DNA of 64,000 nt from JASHVB01 sp963762885 (GTDB taxonomy: Bacteria > Pseudomonadota > Alphaproteobacteria > Acetobacterales > Acetobacteraceae), in NCBI GenBank assembly GCA_963762885.1, contig CAVXNH010000089.1, forward strand, positions 119,598 to 183,597. Direction: 5' to 3'. Positions within the stretch are counted from its first letter, which is position 1, and every line of letters starts with the position of its first letter. Below are positions 45,063 to 54,916 of this stretch, one piece after another. Made by a program: the position numbers and the translations under genes. The notes under the pieces are model-generated. The model ran no database searches. It saw nothing but the letters and a program-made list of their open reading frames with translations, and was not told the origin of the DNA.

Positions 45063-46178
45063 ATGCTGCTGCTGATCCCCGGCCCGGTGACCACGCGCGC
45101 CGAAGTGCGCGCCGCGCTCGGGCATGACTTCGCGCCGTGGGACAACGACTTTCGGCCGCTCGCTGCCGGCTTGCGCGAGCGGCTGCTGCGCATCGCGCAC
45201 GGCAGGCCGGACCAGCACAGCGTGTTGCCGCTGCAAGGCTGCGGCCATTTCATCACCGAGGCGGCGGTGCGCACGTTCATCCCGCCCGGCGGCAAGCTGC
45301 TGATCCCCACCACCGGATCGTACAGCGATCGGATGGTTCGCCTGGCGCGGGAGGCTGGCCGCGTGCCGGTGCCGCTGCCGATCTCGGCGGTTGCTCCGAC
45401 GCCACCGGCGGCGGTCGCCGCTGCGCTCGCCGCCGATCCGGACATCTCCCATGTTGGCGTGGTGTATTCGGAAACCGGCAGCGGCGTCGTGCACGATCCC
45501 GCCGCGATCGGTGCCGTGGTGCGCGCGGCTGGCCGGCGAATGATCGTCGATGCGGTGTCGGCGTTCGGCGCGTTGCCGCTGGATATTTCGGCGCAGCCGG
45601 AGATCGATGCGGTGGTGTTCACGCCGAACAAATGCCTGGAAGCCATCGCCGGCGTCGCATTTGCGATCGCGCGTATCGACCGGCTGGAGGCCTGCGCCGG
45701 CAACGCCGGAAGCTGGTCGTTCGATCTCGCGGACATCCACGCCCATACGAAACGCAGCGGTCCCGGCCGCTTCCGGTTCACGCCACCGGCGCAGGTGCTG
45801 AACGCGCTGAACGTCGCGCTGGATTGCTATGACGCCGAGGGTGGCCAGCAAGCGCGCCTGGCGCGCTACGCCGCGAACATGCGCGTGCTGTATGACGGCG
45901 TGCAGGCGCTGGGGCTGACCCCTTATCTGCCCCGCGAGCACCAGGGACCGATCATCGTCAACGTGCACGCGCCGGCCGATCCGGCCTGGGACCTGCAACG
46001 CTTCGTCGATGCGCTGAAGGCGCGTGGCGTGCTGATCAGCAATTTCTATAATACGCCGACGCCAGGTTTCCGCGTCGGTTGCATCGGCGCCATTTCGCCA
46101 ACCGATATGCGCCACGCCGTTGCCGCCATGGCCGAGGCCCTTAACGAACTCGGCATCAACCGGAGGAGAGCAGCCTGA
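45063..46178 (+). CDS. phnW: 2-aminoethylphosphonate--pyruvate transaminase-like aminotransferase
   Basis: A 371-aa class V PLP aminotransferase. The pattern follows PhnW: LLLIPGPVTTRAEVRAALGH, PWDNDFRPL, SVLPLQGCGHFITEAAVRTF, IVDAVSAFGALPLDI, PLP lysine in FTPNKCLEAIAGVAFAIAR, FRFTPPAQVLNAL and FRVGCIGAISP. PhnW moves the amino group of 2-aminoethylphosphonate to pyruvate, giving phosphonoacetaldehyde. No phosphonatase (phnX) or other phosphonate gene is present, so a related amine substrate is possible. It is followed after one base by fhs. Confidence 0.72.
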   Translation: MLLLIPGPVTTRAEVRAALGHDFAPWDNDFRPLAAGLRERLLRIAHGRPDQHSVLPLQGCGHFITEAAVRTFIPPGGKLLIPTTGSYSDRMVRLAREAGRVPVPLPISAVAPTPPAAVAAALAADPDISHVGVVYSETGSGVVHDPAAIGAVVRAAGRRMIVDAVSAFGALPLDISAQPEIDAVVFTPNKCLEAIAGVAFAIARIDRLEACAGNAGSWSFDLADIHAHTKRSGPGRFRFTPPAQVLNALNVALDCYDAEGGQQARLARYAANMRVLYDGVQALGLTPYLPREHQGPIIVNVHAPADPAWDLQRFVDALKARGVLISNFYNTPTPGFRVGCIGAISPTDMRHAVAAMAEALNELGINRRRAA

Positions 46179-46179
46179 C

Positions 46180-47850
46180 ATGAAGACGGATTTGGAGATT
46201 GCGCGCGAGAGCAAGATGCGGCCCATCGCCGAGATTGCTGCCAGGCTGCACATTCCGGACGAGGCGCTGGAGCCGTATGGCCGCTATAAGGCGAAGATCG
46301 GTTCCAGTTTCATTGACGCGCAGGAAAGCAAGCCGGACGGTGCGTTGGTGCTGGTCACCGGCATCAGTCCGACGCCCGCGGGCGAGGGCAAGACCACCAC
46401 GACCGTCGGTCTCGGCGATGCGCTGAACCGCATCGGCAAGCGCGCGGTGATCTGCTTGCGCGAACCGTCGCTGGGTCCGAGCTTCGGCATGAAGGGCGGC
46501 GCGGCCGGCGGCGGCTATTCGCAGGTGGTGCCGATGGACCAGATCAACCTGCATTTCACCGGCGATTTCCACGCCATCACCTCGGCCAACAATTTGCTGG
46601 CCGCGATGATCGACAACCACATCTATTGGGGCAATACGCTCGGCATCGATGCGCGCCGGGTGTCGTGGCGGCGGTGCCTGGACATGAACGATCGGGCGTT
46701 GCGGTCGATCACCAACAGCCTTGGCGGCGTGGCCAACGGATTTCCGCGCGAGGACGGATTCGACATCACCGTCGCGTCCGAGGTGATGGCGGTGTTCTGC
46801 CTGTCGCGCAACCTGGACGAGTTGCAGGAACGGCTGGGCAAGATGATCGTTGCGCAGACGCGCGACGGCAAGGCGGTGACGGCGAAAGACATCAAGGCGG
46901 ACGGCGCGATGGCCGTGCTGCTGAAGGACGCACTGGCGCCCAACCTGGTGCAGACGCTGGAAGGTTCTCCCGCGTTTGTGCATGGTGGACCGTTTGCCAA
47001 TATCGCGCATGGCTGCAACTCGGTGATGGCAACGCGCCTTGGATTGAAGATGGCCGACGTGGTGGTGACGGAAGCCGGGTTCGGCGCCGATCTTGGGGCC
47101 GAGAAGTTCCTCGACATCAAGTGCCGATCAGCGGGATTGAAGCCGTCCTGCGCGGTGATCGTGGCGACGGTGCGAGCGCTGAAGATGCATGGCGGCGTGG
47201 CGCGCTCGGCCCTGGGCAAGGAAGACGTCGCGGCGGTGAAGCGCGGTGTGGCCAACCTGGCGCGGCATGTCGAGAACCTGGGGAAGTTCGGGTTGCCGGT
47301 GGTGGTGGGGGTGAACCACTTCAATTCGGACACGGAAGAAGAATTCGCCGCGATCCGCGATGCGATGAGTGCTCAGGGGGTCGAGGCGATCTCCTGCACC
47401 CACTGGGCGAATGGCAGTGCGGGCGCGGAGAAGCTGGCGCGGGCCGTGATGGAGCGGATCGACGGCGGCAAGGCGGCCTATCAGCCGCTGTATCCACCGG
47501 AGGTCAAGCTGGCCGACAAGATCCGCACGATTGCGCAGAAGATCTACCGCGCCGCGGACATTGCGATGCCGGATACGGTGGCGCGGCGGCTGAAAGGCTT
47601 CGAGGATGCCGGGTTCGGCAATGTGCCTGTGTGCATCGCCAAGACTCGATACAGCTTCACCGCTGATCCGACCGTGATGGGTGCGCCGGAAGGGTTTGTG
47701 CTGCCGGTGCGCGAGGTGCGGCTGTCCGCCGGTGCGGGCTTCGTGGTGGCGATCTGCGGCGACATCATGACGATGCCCGGGTTGCCGAAAACGCCAGCCG
47801 CGGAGGCAATCCACCTGCGCGAGGATGGCGAGATCGAGGGGTTGTTCTAG
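46180..47850 (+). CDS. fhs: Formate--tetrahydrofolate ligase
   Basis: It joins formate to tetrahydrofolate with ATP, giving 10-formyl-THF for one-carbon metabolism. The 556-aa product starts MKTDLEIARESKMRPIAEIA; the P-loop is TPAGEGKTTTTVGLGDAL; other conserved stretches are REPSLGPSFGMKGGAAGGGY, NLHFTGDFHAITSANNLLAA, VVTEAGFGADLGAEKFLDIK and AGAGFVVAICGDIMTMPGLP. The ribosome site cggaggag lies in the end of phnW, and the ATG follows its stop by one base, so the two genes share an mRNA. Confidence 0.95.
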   Translation: MKTDLEIARESKMRPIAEIAARLHIPDEALEPYGRYKAKIGSSFIDAQESKPDGALVLVTGISPTPAGEGKTTTTVGLGDALNRIGKRAVICLREPSLGPSFGMKGGAAGGGYSQVVPMDQINLHFTGDFHAITSANNLLAAMIDNHIYWGNTLGIDARRVSWRRCLDMNDRALRSITNSLGGVANGFPREDGFDITVASEVMAVFCLSRNLDELQERLGKMIVAQTRDGKAVTAKDIKADGAMAVLLKDALAPNLVQTLEGSPAFVHGGPFANIAHGCNSVMATRLGLKMADVVVTEAGFGADLGAEKFLDIKCRSAGLKPSCAVIVATVRALKMHGGVARSALGKEDVAAVKRGVANLARHVENLGKFGLPVVVGVNHFNSDTEEEFAAIRDAMSAQGVEAISCTHWANGSAGAEKLARAVMERIDGGKAAYQPLYPPEVKLADKIRTIAQKIYRAADIAMPDTVARRLKGFEDAGFGNVPVCIAKTRYSFTADPTVMGAPEGFVLPVREVRLSAGAGFVVAICGDIMTMPGLPKTPAAEAIHLREDGEIEGLF

Positions 47851-47887
47851 TGTTCTGACGCTGCCGCTTGGTGCCCGGCGTCCCAGT

Positions 47888-47946
47888 GTCATTGCGACCC
47901 CGGCGAAGGCCGGGGGAAGCAATCTCCCCTGTGGGATCGCGGCATG
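47888..47946. repeat. Family A repeat, outer-arm fragment
   Basis: gtcattgcgac...gaagcaatctcccc...gcggcatgatga matches the outer arm and first inner block of family A, interrupted by a ccccggcgaaggccgggg hairpin. The core and right arm are missing. Upstream 'gttctgac' matches the left flanks of copies 1 and 2. From 47947 to 48244 I see no gene I can support; see rejected items. Confidence 0.55.
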
Positions 47947-48244
47947 ATGAGATCGGGGCCGTCCTTGCCGAGCACGAGGATGTGGTCTTCGTCCTCGATC
48001 GAGCCGAGGCCATCGAGCAGACCGGCGCCCGGTTCTGGACGCTGTGGGGGAGGGGGCGGCGGTACGCGACGAGGCGCGACCGCCGCACGTATGTGCGTCA
48101 CCACGGCCTTCTCCTGGCCGATGCGAGGCGCGAACCGGAATGGCCGCTGCTCATTGCAGGCCGGAAAATCGGCGCGACGGCGTATAATTGCGATTTGTGT
48201 CGTGGTTGGCGCGTATAGCCGCGGCATAGGGGATCGGAGTCCAG

Positions 48245-48500
48245 GACAGCCGCCCCCGCGCCAGACAAACTCCGCCCGCGTCAGACAGCCTCCCCCCGCG
48301 TCATGGCCGGCCTTGTGCCGGCCATCCACGCCTTTGCTGTGAAGGCCACGGAAAGGCGTGGATGGCCGGCACAAGGCCGGCCATGACGCGGGGGGGCTGT
48401 CTGGCGCGGCGGCGGCTGCCTGACACGGGGGGCTGTCTGACGCGGGGGGGCTGTCTGACGCGGGCGGGGCTGCCTGACGCGGGGACATGCCATGACGCGG
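48245..48500. repeat. Long perfect palindrome flanked by ~18-bp tandem repeats
   Basis: A perfect 34-bp inverted repeat (48302-48335 and 48352-48385, 16-nt loop) contains ggccggccttgtgccggcc in each arm. Outside it, units like gacgcgggggggctgtct recur about six times to the right (48385-48500), and inverse units (agacagcctccccccgcgtc) occur to the left. The imperfect pairing therefore extends to well over 50 bp per side. It lies just after the end of the leftward chemoreceptor gene and could act as a bidirectional terminator with fhs. Confidence 0.75.
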
Positions 48501-48506
48501 GGCTTT

Positions 48507-50543
48507 TCACGCTGCCCGCACGGTCACCAGGAACCCATCGACGTCGTGCCGCAACATCTCGGCCTGCTTCGACAACTCGCCTGCCGCGCCGAGCAATTGG
48601 GTCGCCGCGGACCCGGTATCGCCCGCCGCGCGGCTGACGCCTTCGATATTCGTGGCGATCTCGGTCGTCCCCTGCGCCGCTTGGTGCACGTTGCTGGCAA
48701 TCTCCCGCGTCGCCGCCCCCTGCTGCTCCACCGCCGAGGCGATCGTCGTCGCAATCCCGTTCATCTCGCGAATGATCCCCCCGATGTTGCGGATCGCGTC
48801 CACCGTGTGGCCCGTCGCCGACTGGATGTCGTCGATCTGCGTCTTGATGTCGCTGGTCGCCTTGGCCGTCTGGTTGGCGAGCGATTTGACCTCGCTGGCA
48901 ACCACGGCAAACCCCTTGCCCGCATCGCCGGCCCGTGCCGCCTCGATCGTCGCATTCAGCGCCAGCAGGTTGGTCTGGTTGGCAATGGTCTGAATAAGTT
49001 GCACCACCTCGCCAATACGCTGCGCCGTCTTGCTCAGCCCTTCGACGACGGTATTGGTCCGTTCCGCCTCCGTCACCGCCTGTTGGGCGATCTTCGACGA
49101 CTGCTCCATCTGACGGCCGATTTCCAACACGGAGGAAGACAATTCCTCGGCGGAGCTGGCGACCGTCTGCACGCTGGCCGACGCTTCTTCGACGGCCGCA
49201 GCCACCGCGGTTGCCTGGTGAGTCGCTTGCTGCGCCGTGCTGGCCAATGACGCCGCGGAGGCTTGCATCTCGGTCGCCTGCGAGGATACCGACTGCACGA
49301 CGCCCTTTATCCCGGCCTCGAACGTATCGGCAAGTTGCAGCATTCCGGCCTTGCGGGCCGCTTCGGTGTCGGCCTTGTGCCGCGCAGTTTCTTCGGCCAA
49401 CCGATCCTTCTCGATCATGCCTTCCTTGAACACCTGCACGGTATCGGCCATCTGGCCGACCTCGTCCTTGCGGCCAAGGCCGGGGATCGCGACCGTCTTG
49501 TCGCCGCCGGCGAGCGCGCGCATCGCCGCGCACATCCGAACCACCGGTCCGGCGATGCTGCGGCCAATCAGCCAGGCAAGCACTGCGCCGAGGACCAGCC
49601 CGGCCAGTCCCAGCGTCATCACCGTCGTTTCACCGCTGCTGGTGACCTCGGTCGCTTCCTTCGCAGTCGCGGCCTGATCGCCGAGATTACTATCCTTCGC
49701 CTTCACCACATCCGCCGCCAGCGCCTCACCGGCCTGCCGCATGGCGCCGTTCATCAGCGATACCTTCTCGGCGTCCAGGCTCGCGGCGCGCCGAAAGGCG
49801 GTCTGGTAGCGGTCAAGCAGCGTCGCCTCATTCTTGACCGTTGCAGACAAATCCTTGTCGTCCACCGCAGCATCGAGCAATGACACGACCTGCACCAAAC
49901 CAGCAAATTGGGCGTCCACCTGTTTCAGTGATTCCGTATCGTGCCGGCCGAGGCCTTTGTTCGCGTCGAGCCTGCTCATCAGGCTCAGCCTGCGCCCCTC
50001 AGCGGCCAAAGCCTGGAGACTGGCGTTGCTGTGCGCGACCGCGCCGTTCAGCAGCACGCTGAAACCGTCGGTCATCTGCCGGCCAGCCACGTCGAGCACT
50101 TCGTTTTCCAGCTTCGCCTGCTCCACGATCATCGCACGCTCATGCTCGAAGTTGCTGGCATAAAGCTCTGCCTGTTTCGCGGCGTCCTCCAGCAGCCGGC
50201 GGCGATCCGCGTGGGTGACCCGGGTCAGGCCGACCGCGATGAGCTGGCGCAGCGCCTCGCCGTCCTTGACGGCCGCCGCGGCGGTCGCCTCGTCGCCCGA
50301 AAATACGAATTCGCGAACATGGGCACGGTCCTGCGTCACTTGCAGATCGATATCCCGATAAATCGAGGAATTCGCCGATAGCGTCGCATACTGGTCGAAG
50401 GCAGACGCGGTTCGGCCGAACGCAATATATGCGACCGATGAGCCGAACGCGAGGATGAGCAGAATTACGCCGAAGCCCGTGGCGATCTTGGTGCCGATCT
50501 TGCGGTCGGTGAACAGCGCGGTAAGTCCGTTGCCATCACTCAT
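48507..50543 (-). CDS. Methyl-accepting chemotaxis protein
   Basis: A 678-aa chemoreceptor in the inner membrane: TM1 about 18-42 (TKIATGFGVILLILAFGSSV), a ~260-residue helical periplasmic sensor domain, TM2 about 306-330 (LGLAGLVLGAVLAWLIG), HAMP 327-380, then the cytoplasmic coiled coil. The kinase-binding hairpin tip reads QTIANQTNLLALNATIEAAR, followed by AGDAGKGFAVVASEVKSLAN. The C-terminus has no CheR pentapeptide. The sensor domain is of the helical-bundle type and its ligand is unknown. The ATG at 50543 is preferred to 50597. No other chemotaxis gene lies here. Confidence 0.9.
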   Translation of the reverse strand: MSDGNGLTALFTDRKIGTKIATGFGVILLILAFGSSVAYIAFGRTASAFDQYATLSANSSIYRDIDLQVTQDRAHVREFVFSGDEATAAAAVKDGEALRQLIAVGLTRVTHADRRRLLEDAAKQAELYASNFEHERAMIVEQAKLENEVLDVAGRQMTDGFSVLLNGAVAHSNASLQALAAEGRRLSLMSRLDANKGLGRHDTESLKQVDAQFAGLVQVVSLLDAAVDDKDLSATVKNEATLLDRYQTAFRRAASLDAEKVSLMNGAMRQAGEALAADVVKAKDSNLGDQAATAKEATEVTSSGETTVMTLGLAGLVLGAVLAWLIGRSIAGPVVRMCAAMRALAGGDKTVAIPGLGRKDEVGQMADTVQVFKEGMIEKDRLAEETARHKADTEAARKAGMLQLADTFEAGIKGVVQSVSSQATEMQASAASLASTAQQATHQATAVAAAVEEASASVQTVASSAEELSSSVLEIGRQMEQSSKIAQQAVTEAERTNTVVEGLSKTAQRIGEVVQLIQTIANQTNLLALNATIEAARAGDAGKGFAVVASEVKSLANQTAKATSDIKTQIDDIQSATGHTVDAIRNIGGIIREMNGIATTIASAVEQQGAATREIASNVHQAAQGTTEIATNIEGVSRAAGDTGSAATQLLGAAGELSKQAEMLRHDVDGFLVTVRAA

Positions 50544-50772
50544 GGTCAGGTCCTTGCGTTGGGCACGGTTCTGGCTGCACGCATGCCGGGATGGCATGAG
50601 TGGTCAGCCGCGAAGCGGATCGATGCAGCAGCCTCGATCGGTCGGGCCGCCTCGGCACGGAATATGACGCGGCAATCGTGAACAAACGGTTATGATGGTG
50701 CCAGCGAGGAAACGCCGGCATGCCCTGCGCTCCGGTGTCCTAACTCCGATGCTTCGAGCCCGGAGCTCAGTT

Positions 50773-50995
50773 GTCATTGCGAGCGAAGCAATCTCCCTCG
50801 CGAGACCCGGCATTATGTAGCAAGCGCCGCAAAGCATCGTCGTCCCCGCGAAAGCGGGGTCCCAAGCGCGTGGGTCCCCGCTTTCGCGGGATGACGGTGT
50901 GGTTTGCAGTGAATGCGGACCAATGGCGTTTGCTACATAATGCCGCGAACGCACGCGGGAGATTGCTTCCCCCGGCCTTCCCCGGGGTCGCAATG
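50773..50995. repeat. Family A dispersed palindromic repeat, copy 4, with inverted core
   Basis: Outer arms gtcattgcgagcg and gtcgcaatg are in the same places as in copy 1, but the inner segment is turned around: the 'ggtttgcagtgaatgcgg' and 'gcgtttgctacataatgcc' blocks now follow the hairpin instead of preceding it. The rest of the 537-bp gap between the chemoreceptor and gatB holds the receptor's upstream region (50544-50772) and shows no gene. Confidence 0.75.
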
Positions 50996-51080
50996 CCTGG
51001 GTTGGCCGACGGCTCGAACCGCCGGGACCACAACACCGGGTTGCTTACGTAACGGCGACAACCAACGAAATAGCTGTGTG

Positions 51081-52538
51081 CTACGTGAGCTTCCGCTTCA
51101 GCGCGTCGTTCACCAGCGCTGGGTTGCCCTTGCCGGCCATCGCCCGCATCACCTGGCCGACGAAGAAGCCGAACAGCTTGTCCTTGCCCGACTTGTATTC
51201 GGCGACCTTGTCGGCATTGGCTGCCAGCACCTGGTCCACGGCGGCGTCGATCGCGCTGGTGTCGGTGACCTGCCGCAGCCCCTTCTCGTCGACGATCGCA
51301 GCCGGGTCCTTGCCGGTCTCCACCATCGCCTCGAACACGTCCTTGGCGATGCGGCCGTTGATGGTGTTGTCGGCCATCAGGTCGAGCAAGCGCGCCGAGC
51401 GATGGCGGCGGAGACCGGGCTGGTCTCGATCGTCTTGCCGGTGCGGTTCAGCGCGGCGAACAAATCGCCCATCACCCAGTTGGCGGCGATCTTCGGCATC
51501 GCGGCCGCGCGCGACGGTCTCGTAGAAATCCGCGGTCGCCTGCTCGGCGACCAGCACGCGCGGCGTCGTAGGCGGTCAGGCCGTACTCGCGCATGAACCG
51601 CGCGCGCTTGGCGTCGGGCAGTTCCGGCAGCGACGCCTTCAGCGCGGCGATCCAGTCCTCGTCCAGCACAAGGGGCAGCAGATCCGGGATCGGGGAAGTA
51701 GCGGTAGTCGTGCGCGTCTTCCTTCGAGCGCATGCTGCGGGTGACGCCGCGCGCGCTGTCGAACAGCCGCGTCTCCTGCTGCACCATGTCGCCGGATTCC
51801 CAGACCTCGATCTGGCGCTTCGCCTCGGCCTCGATCGCCTGCATGACGAAGCGGACCGAGTTGACGTTCTTGACCTCGCAGCGCGTGCGATACGGTTCGC
51901 CATGCTTGCGCACGGAGACGTTGACGTCGGCGCGCATGGAGCCTTCCTCCATGTTGCCGTCGCAGGTGCCGAGATAGCGCATCACGGTGCGCAGCTTGCG
52001 CAGATAGGCGCCGGCTTCCTCGGGCGATGCGGAGGTCGGGCTCGCAGACGATCTCCATCAGCGCGACGCCGGCGCGGTTGAGGTCGATATACGATTTGGT
52101 CGGGTGCTGGTCGTGCAGCGACTTTCCCGCGTCCTGCTCCAGGTGCAGCCGGGTGACGCCGATCTGTTTCGTGGTGCCGTCGGCCAGTTCGATTTCGACC
52201 TGGCCGGTGCCGACGATCGGGTGCGCGTACTGGCTGATCTGATAGCCGGCGGGCAGGTCGGCGTAGAAATAGTTCTTGCGGTCGAAGCGGCTGACCGTGT
52301 GGATGTGGGCGTTCAGGCCGAGGCCGGTGCGCACCGCCTGCGCCACGCATTCGCGGTTGATCACCGGCAGCATGCCGGGGAAGGCGGCATCGATGAAGCT
52401 GACCTGCGTGTTCGGCTCGGCGCCGAAGTCGGTGGCGGCGCCGGAGAACAGTTTGGCGCGGCTGATGACCTGGGCGTGGACTTCCAGGCCGATCACGACC
52501 TCCCAGGTGCCGGTGCTGCCTTCGATGGCGTAGGTCAT
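51081..52538 (-). CDS. gatB: Asp/Glu-tRNA amidotransferase subunit B (several frame changes)
   Basis: GatB binds misacylated Glu-tRNA-Gln or Asp-tRNA-Asn and phosphorylates the carboxylate before amidation. The N-terminal ~165 residues are clean (WEVVIGLEVHAQVISRAKLF, NRECVAQAVRTGLGLNAHIH, DLPAGYQISQYAHPIVG). It continues in other frames with DGNMEEGSMRADVNVSVRKH, EVKNVNSVRFVMQAIEAEA, RSKEDAHDYRYFPDPD, MREYGLTAYDAA, IAANWVMGDLFAALNR and the tail NTINGRIAKDVFEAMVETGK. Breaks lie near 52035, 51690 (one extra base), 51560, 51505 and 51400. Corrected length ~485 aa fits. I treat the breaks as sequence errors. Confidence 0.85.
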
Positions 52539-52640
52539 GGCACTAAAACTCCCGCGGATCGCACGAACACGTCTGAAAGAACGATGGCCGCCCGATCATC
52601 CGACCTTGCCACGCAGCGCGACTTCTTCTGACGTGGCAGG

Positions 52641-54118
52641 TTACCGCCCGATCGCCGGCAGCGCAAATCCCGCCGCGCGTTCCAGCGCCGCGCCGACCGC
52701 GAACACCGTCTCCTCGTCGAACGGCTTGCCGATCATCTGCAGGCCCAACGGCAGTCCGTTCGCGTCCAGACCCGCCGGCACCGAAATCGCCGGGACACCC
52801 GCCAGATTGGCCGGGACCGTGAACACATCATTCAAATACATTTGCACTGGATCGTCCATCTTCTCGCCTTGCGCGAACGCCGCCGAGGGCGCGGTGGGCG
52901 TGAGCAGGGCATCGACCGATGCGAAGGCCTCGGTGAAATCGCGCAGGATCAGCGCGCGCACCTTCTGCGCGCGCAGGTAGTAGGCGTCGTAGTAGCCGGC
53001 GGACAGCACGTAGGTGCCGATCAGCACACGCCGCTGCACCTCGGCGCCGAATCCCGCCGCGCGCGTGCGTTCGTACAGGTCGCGCAGGTCCGATCCCGTC
53101 GGCACGCAGCGCCGAATCGCACGCCGTCATAGCGTGCCAGGTTCGACGAGGCCTCGGCCGGGGCGACGATGTAGTAGGTGGGCAGGCCGTATTTGGTGTG
53201 CGGCAGCGAAACGTCGACGATCTCGGCGCCGGCGTCGCGCAGCCACGCGACGCCCTGCTGCCACAGCGCCTCGATCTCGGCCGGCATGCCGTCGGACCGG
53301 TATTCCCGTGGCACACCGATGCGCAGTCCCTTCACGCCGCGCGCGCAGGCCGCGGCGAAATCCGGCACCGGCACATCGGCGCTGGTGGAATCCTTCGGGT
53401 CGTGCCCGGCCATCGAACTCCAGCAGGATCGCGCAATCCTCCACCGTGCGCGCGAACGGTCCCGGCATGGTCGAGCGACGACGCGAACGCCACTACGCCC
53501 CAGCGCGAGCACCGCCCATAGGTCGGCTTGATCCCGACAATGCCGCAGAACGAAGCCGGCTGGCGGATCGAGCCGCCGGTATCCGTCCCCGTCGCCGCCC
53601 ATCGCCAGCCGCGCCGCCACCGCCGCCGCCGAGCCGCCCGAAGACCCGCCCGGCACCAGCCGGCGTTGGCGTCCTGCCGCCGCTTCCACGGGTTCGCCAC
53701 CGGGCCGTAAGGCCGAGGTCATGTTGGACGAGCCCATGGCGAACTCGTCCATGTTGGTCTTGCCCAGGAAGATCGCGCCGTCGCGCAGCAGGTGCGACGT
53801 GACGGTGCTTTCGTACGGGGGAACGAAGGGCCCAAGAATATTGCTGCCGGCCGTGGTGCGCACGCCCTCGGTGCAGAACAGGTCCTTGATCGCCAGCGGA
53901 ATGCCGGTCAGCGAGCGCGCCTCGCCACGCGCCAGCGCTGCATCCGCGGCGCGCGCTTGGTCCATCGCCGCGGCATGGCACACCGTGATGAATGCGTTCA
54001 GCCGCGGGTTCAGCGCCTCGATGGCGTGCAGGTGCGCCAGCGTCAGGTCCACGGCAGAGAATTCACCGGCGCGCAGCCCCTCGCGCGCCTGCGCGATCGT
54101 CAGGTCGGTGAGCATCAC
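52641..54118 (-). CDS. gatA: Asp/Glu-tRNA amidotransferase subunit A (several frame changes)
   Basis: The amidase subunit that releases ammonia from glutamine or asparagine. The catalytic Ser-cisSer-Lys triad is visible in PLAIKDLFCTEGVRTTAGSN, VPGGSSGGSAAAVAARLA and, in another frame, GTDTGGSIRQPASFCGIVGI. Further parts: KPTYGRCSRWGVVAFASSLD, PGPFARTVEDCAILLEFD, KGLRIGVPREYRSDGMPAEI, GAEIVDVSLPHTKYGLPTYY, and the tail IGKPFDEETVFAVGAALERA. Frame changes are near 53590, 53470, 53415 and 53105. Corrected length is ~493 aa, as expected. It lies between gatC (ATGA overlap) and gatB. Confidence 0.87.
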
Positions 54119-54402
54119 TCCACGACTTTCGGCACCGCAAAGAACGGCCCGGCGCGATCCGGCGCATTCGCCAGCACCTTTTCCGGGTAGCCGCCGTCGG
54201 TCACCACATCCTCGCGCATCTTCAGCGCCATGTGCGCCGCGCCGGTCAGCGGTTCGACGCCCTCCACATCCACCTCATTCAATTGCTCGATCCAGCCCAG
54301 GATGCCGTTCAGTTCGCCTTGCAGGCGCGGAATGTCGGCCTCCTCCACGCGGATGCGGGCAAGGGCGGCGATGCGACGGACGGTCGCGTGATCGAGCGAC
54401 AT
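54115..54402 (-). CDS. gatC: Asp/Glu-tRNA amidotransferase subunit C
   Basis: A 95-aa protein that wraps around GatA and GatB to stabilise the complex. The typical sequence is visible: DHATVRRIAALARIRVEEAD, LNGILGWIEQLNEVDVEGVE, PLTGAAHMALKMREDVVTDG and the closing FFAVPKVVE. The ATG at 54402 gives MSLDHATV; the open frame upstream enters the ruvX promoter region. Its stop overlaps the gatA start (ATGA). Confidence 0.93.
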   Translation of the reverse strand: MSLDHATVRRIAALARIRVEEADIPRLQGELNGILGWIEQLNEVDVEGVEPLTGAAHMALKMREDVVTDGGYPEKVLANAPDRAGPFFAVPKVVE

Positions 54403-54454
54403 GGGGGCGGAGATTCCTTGGCTCGGGTGAAGCCCGGGACCATAACGATGCGCC

Positions 54455-54916
54455 ATGGCGCTGTTCAACTTGCCGGAGCTGCGCGCCAGCCTGGCGCGCG
54501 ATCAGCGCTTGATCGGGATCGACCCCGGACGGCGCACGATCGGTGTCGCGTTGTCGGACGTTTCGCTGACGCTGGCTTCGCCCTACGGCAGCCTGAAGCG
54601 CGGCAAGCTGCGCGACAATGCCGCCGAGATCGTGGCGATTGCGGCCAAGGAGGGCGCCGGAGGGTTGGTGGTCGGTCTGCCCTTGTCGATGGACGGCGCT
54701 CTCGGCCCGGCGGCCCAGGCCGCGCGCGACTGGACACTGGCGCTGTCGGACGCGACCGGGCTGCCCGCCGCGATGTGGGACGAGCGGCTGTCTTCCGCCG
54801 CGGTCAATCGGTTCCTGGTTGGCGAGGCCGACCTCAGCCGCAAGCGCCGCGCCGAGGCGGTGGACCGCATGGCCGCGGCCTGGGTGTTACAGGGCGCACT
54901 GGAAGCGCTTCGTTAG
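54455..54916 (+). CDS. ruvX: Putative pre-16S rRNA nuclease / Holliday junction resolvase-like YqgF
   Basis: A 153-aa RNase H-fold protein. Acidic active-site positions appear in LIGIDPGRRTIGVALSD, then VVGLPLSMDGALGP, WDERLSSAAVNRFL and the late EAVDRMAAAWVLQGAL. YqgF processes the 5' end of 16S rRNA in E. coli. It is divergent from gatC with 52 bp between them, which must hold both promoters, a common alphaproteobacterial pair. Confidence 0.92.
   Translation: MALFNLPELRASLARDQRLIGIDPGRRTIGVALSDVSLTLASPYGSLKRGKLRDNAAEIVAIAAKEGAGGLVVGLPLSMDGALGPAAQAARDWTLALSDATGLPAAMWDERLSSAAVNRFLVGEADLSRKRRAEAVDRMAAAWVLQGALEALR

Noticed and set aside
44982..46253. 423-codon open frame on the minus strand
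   Set aside because: Antisense shadow of the phnW-like gene.
47868..48488. Overlapping small frames on both strands after fhs
   Set aside because: A short minus-strand stretch (GLLDGLGSIEDEDHILVLGK, near 47950-48035) looks protein-like and may be a gene remnant, but the frame runs through repeat DNA on both sides and I recognise no family.
48385..48500. Possible CRISPR-like array
   Set aside because: Units are ~18 bp and directly adjacent, without unique spacers, and no cas gene is present.
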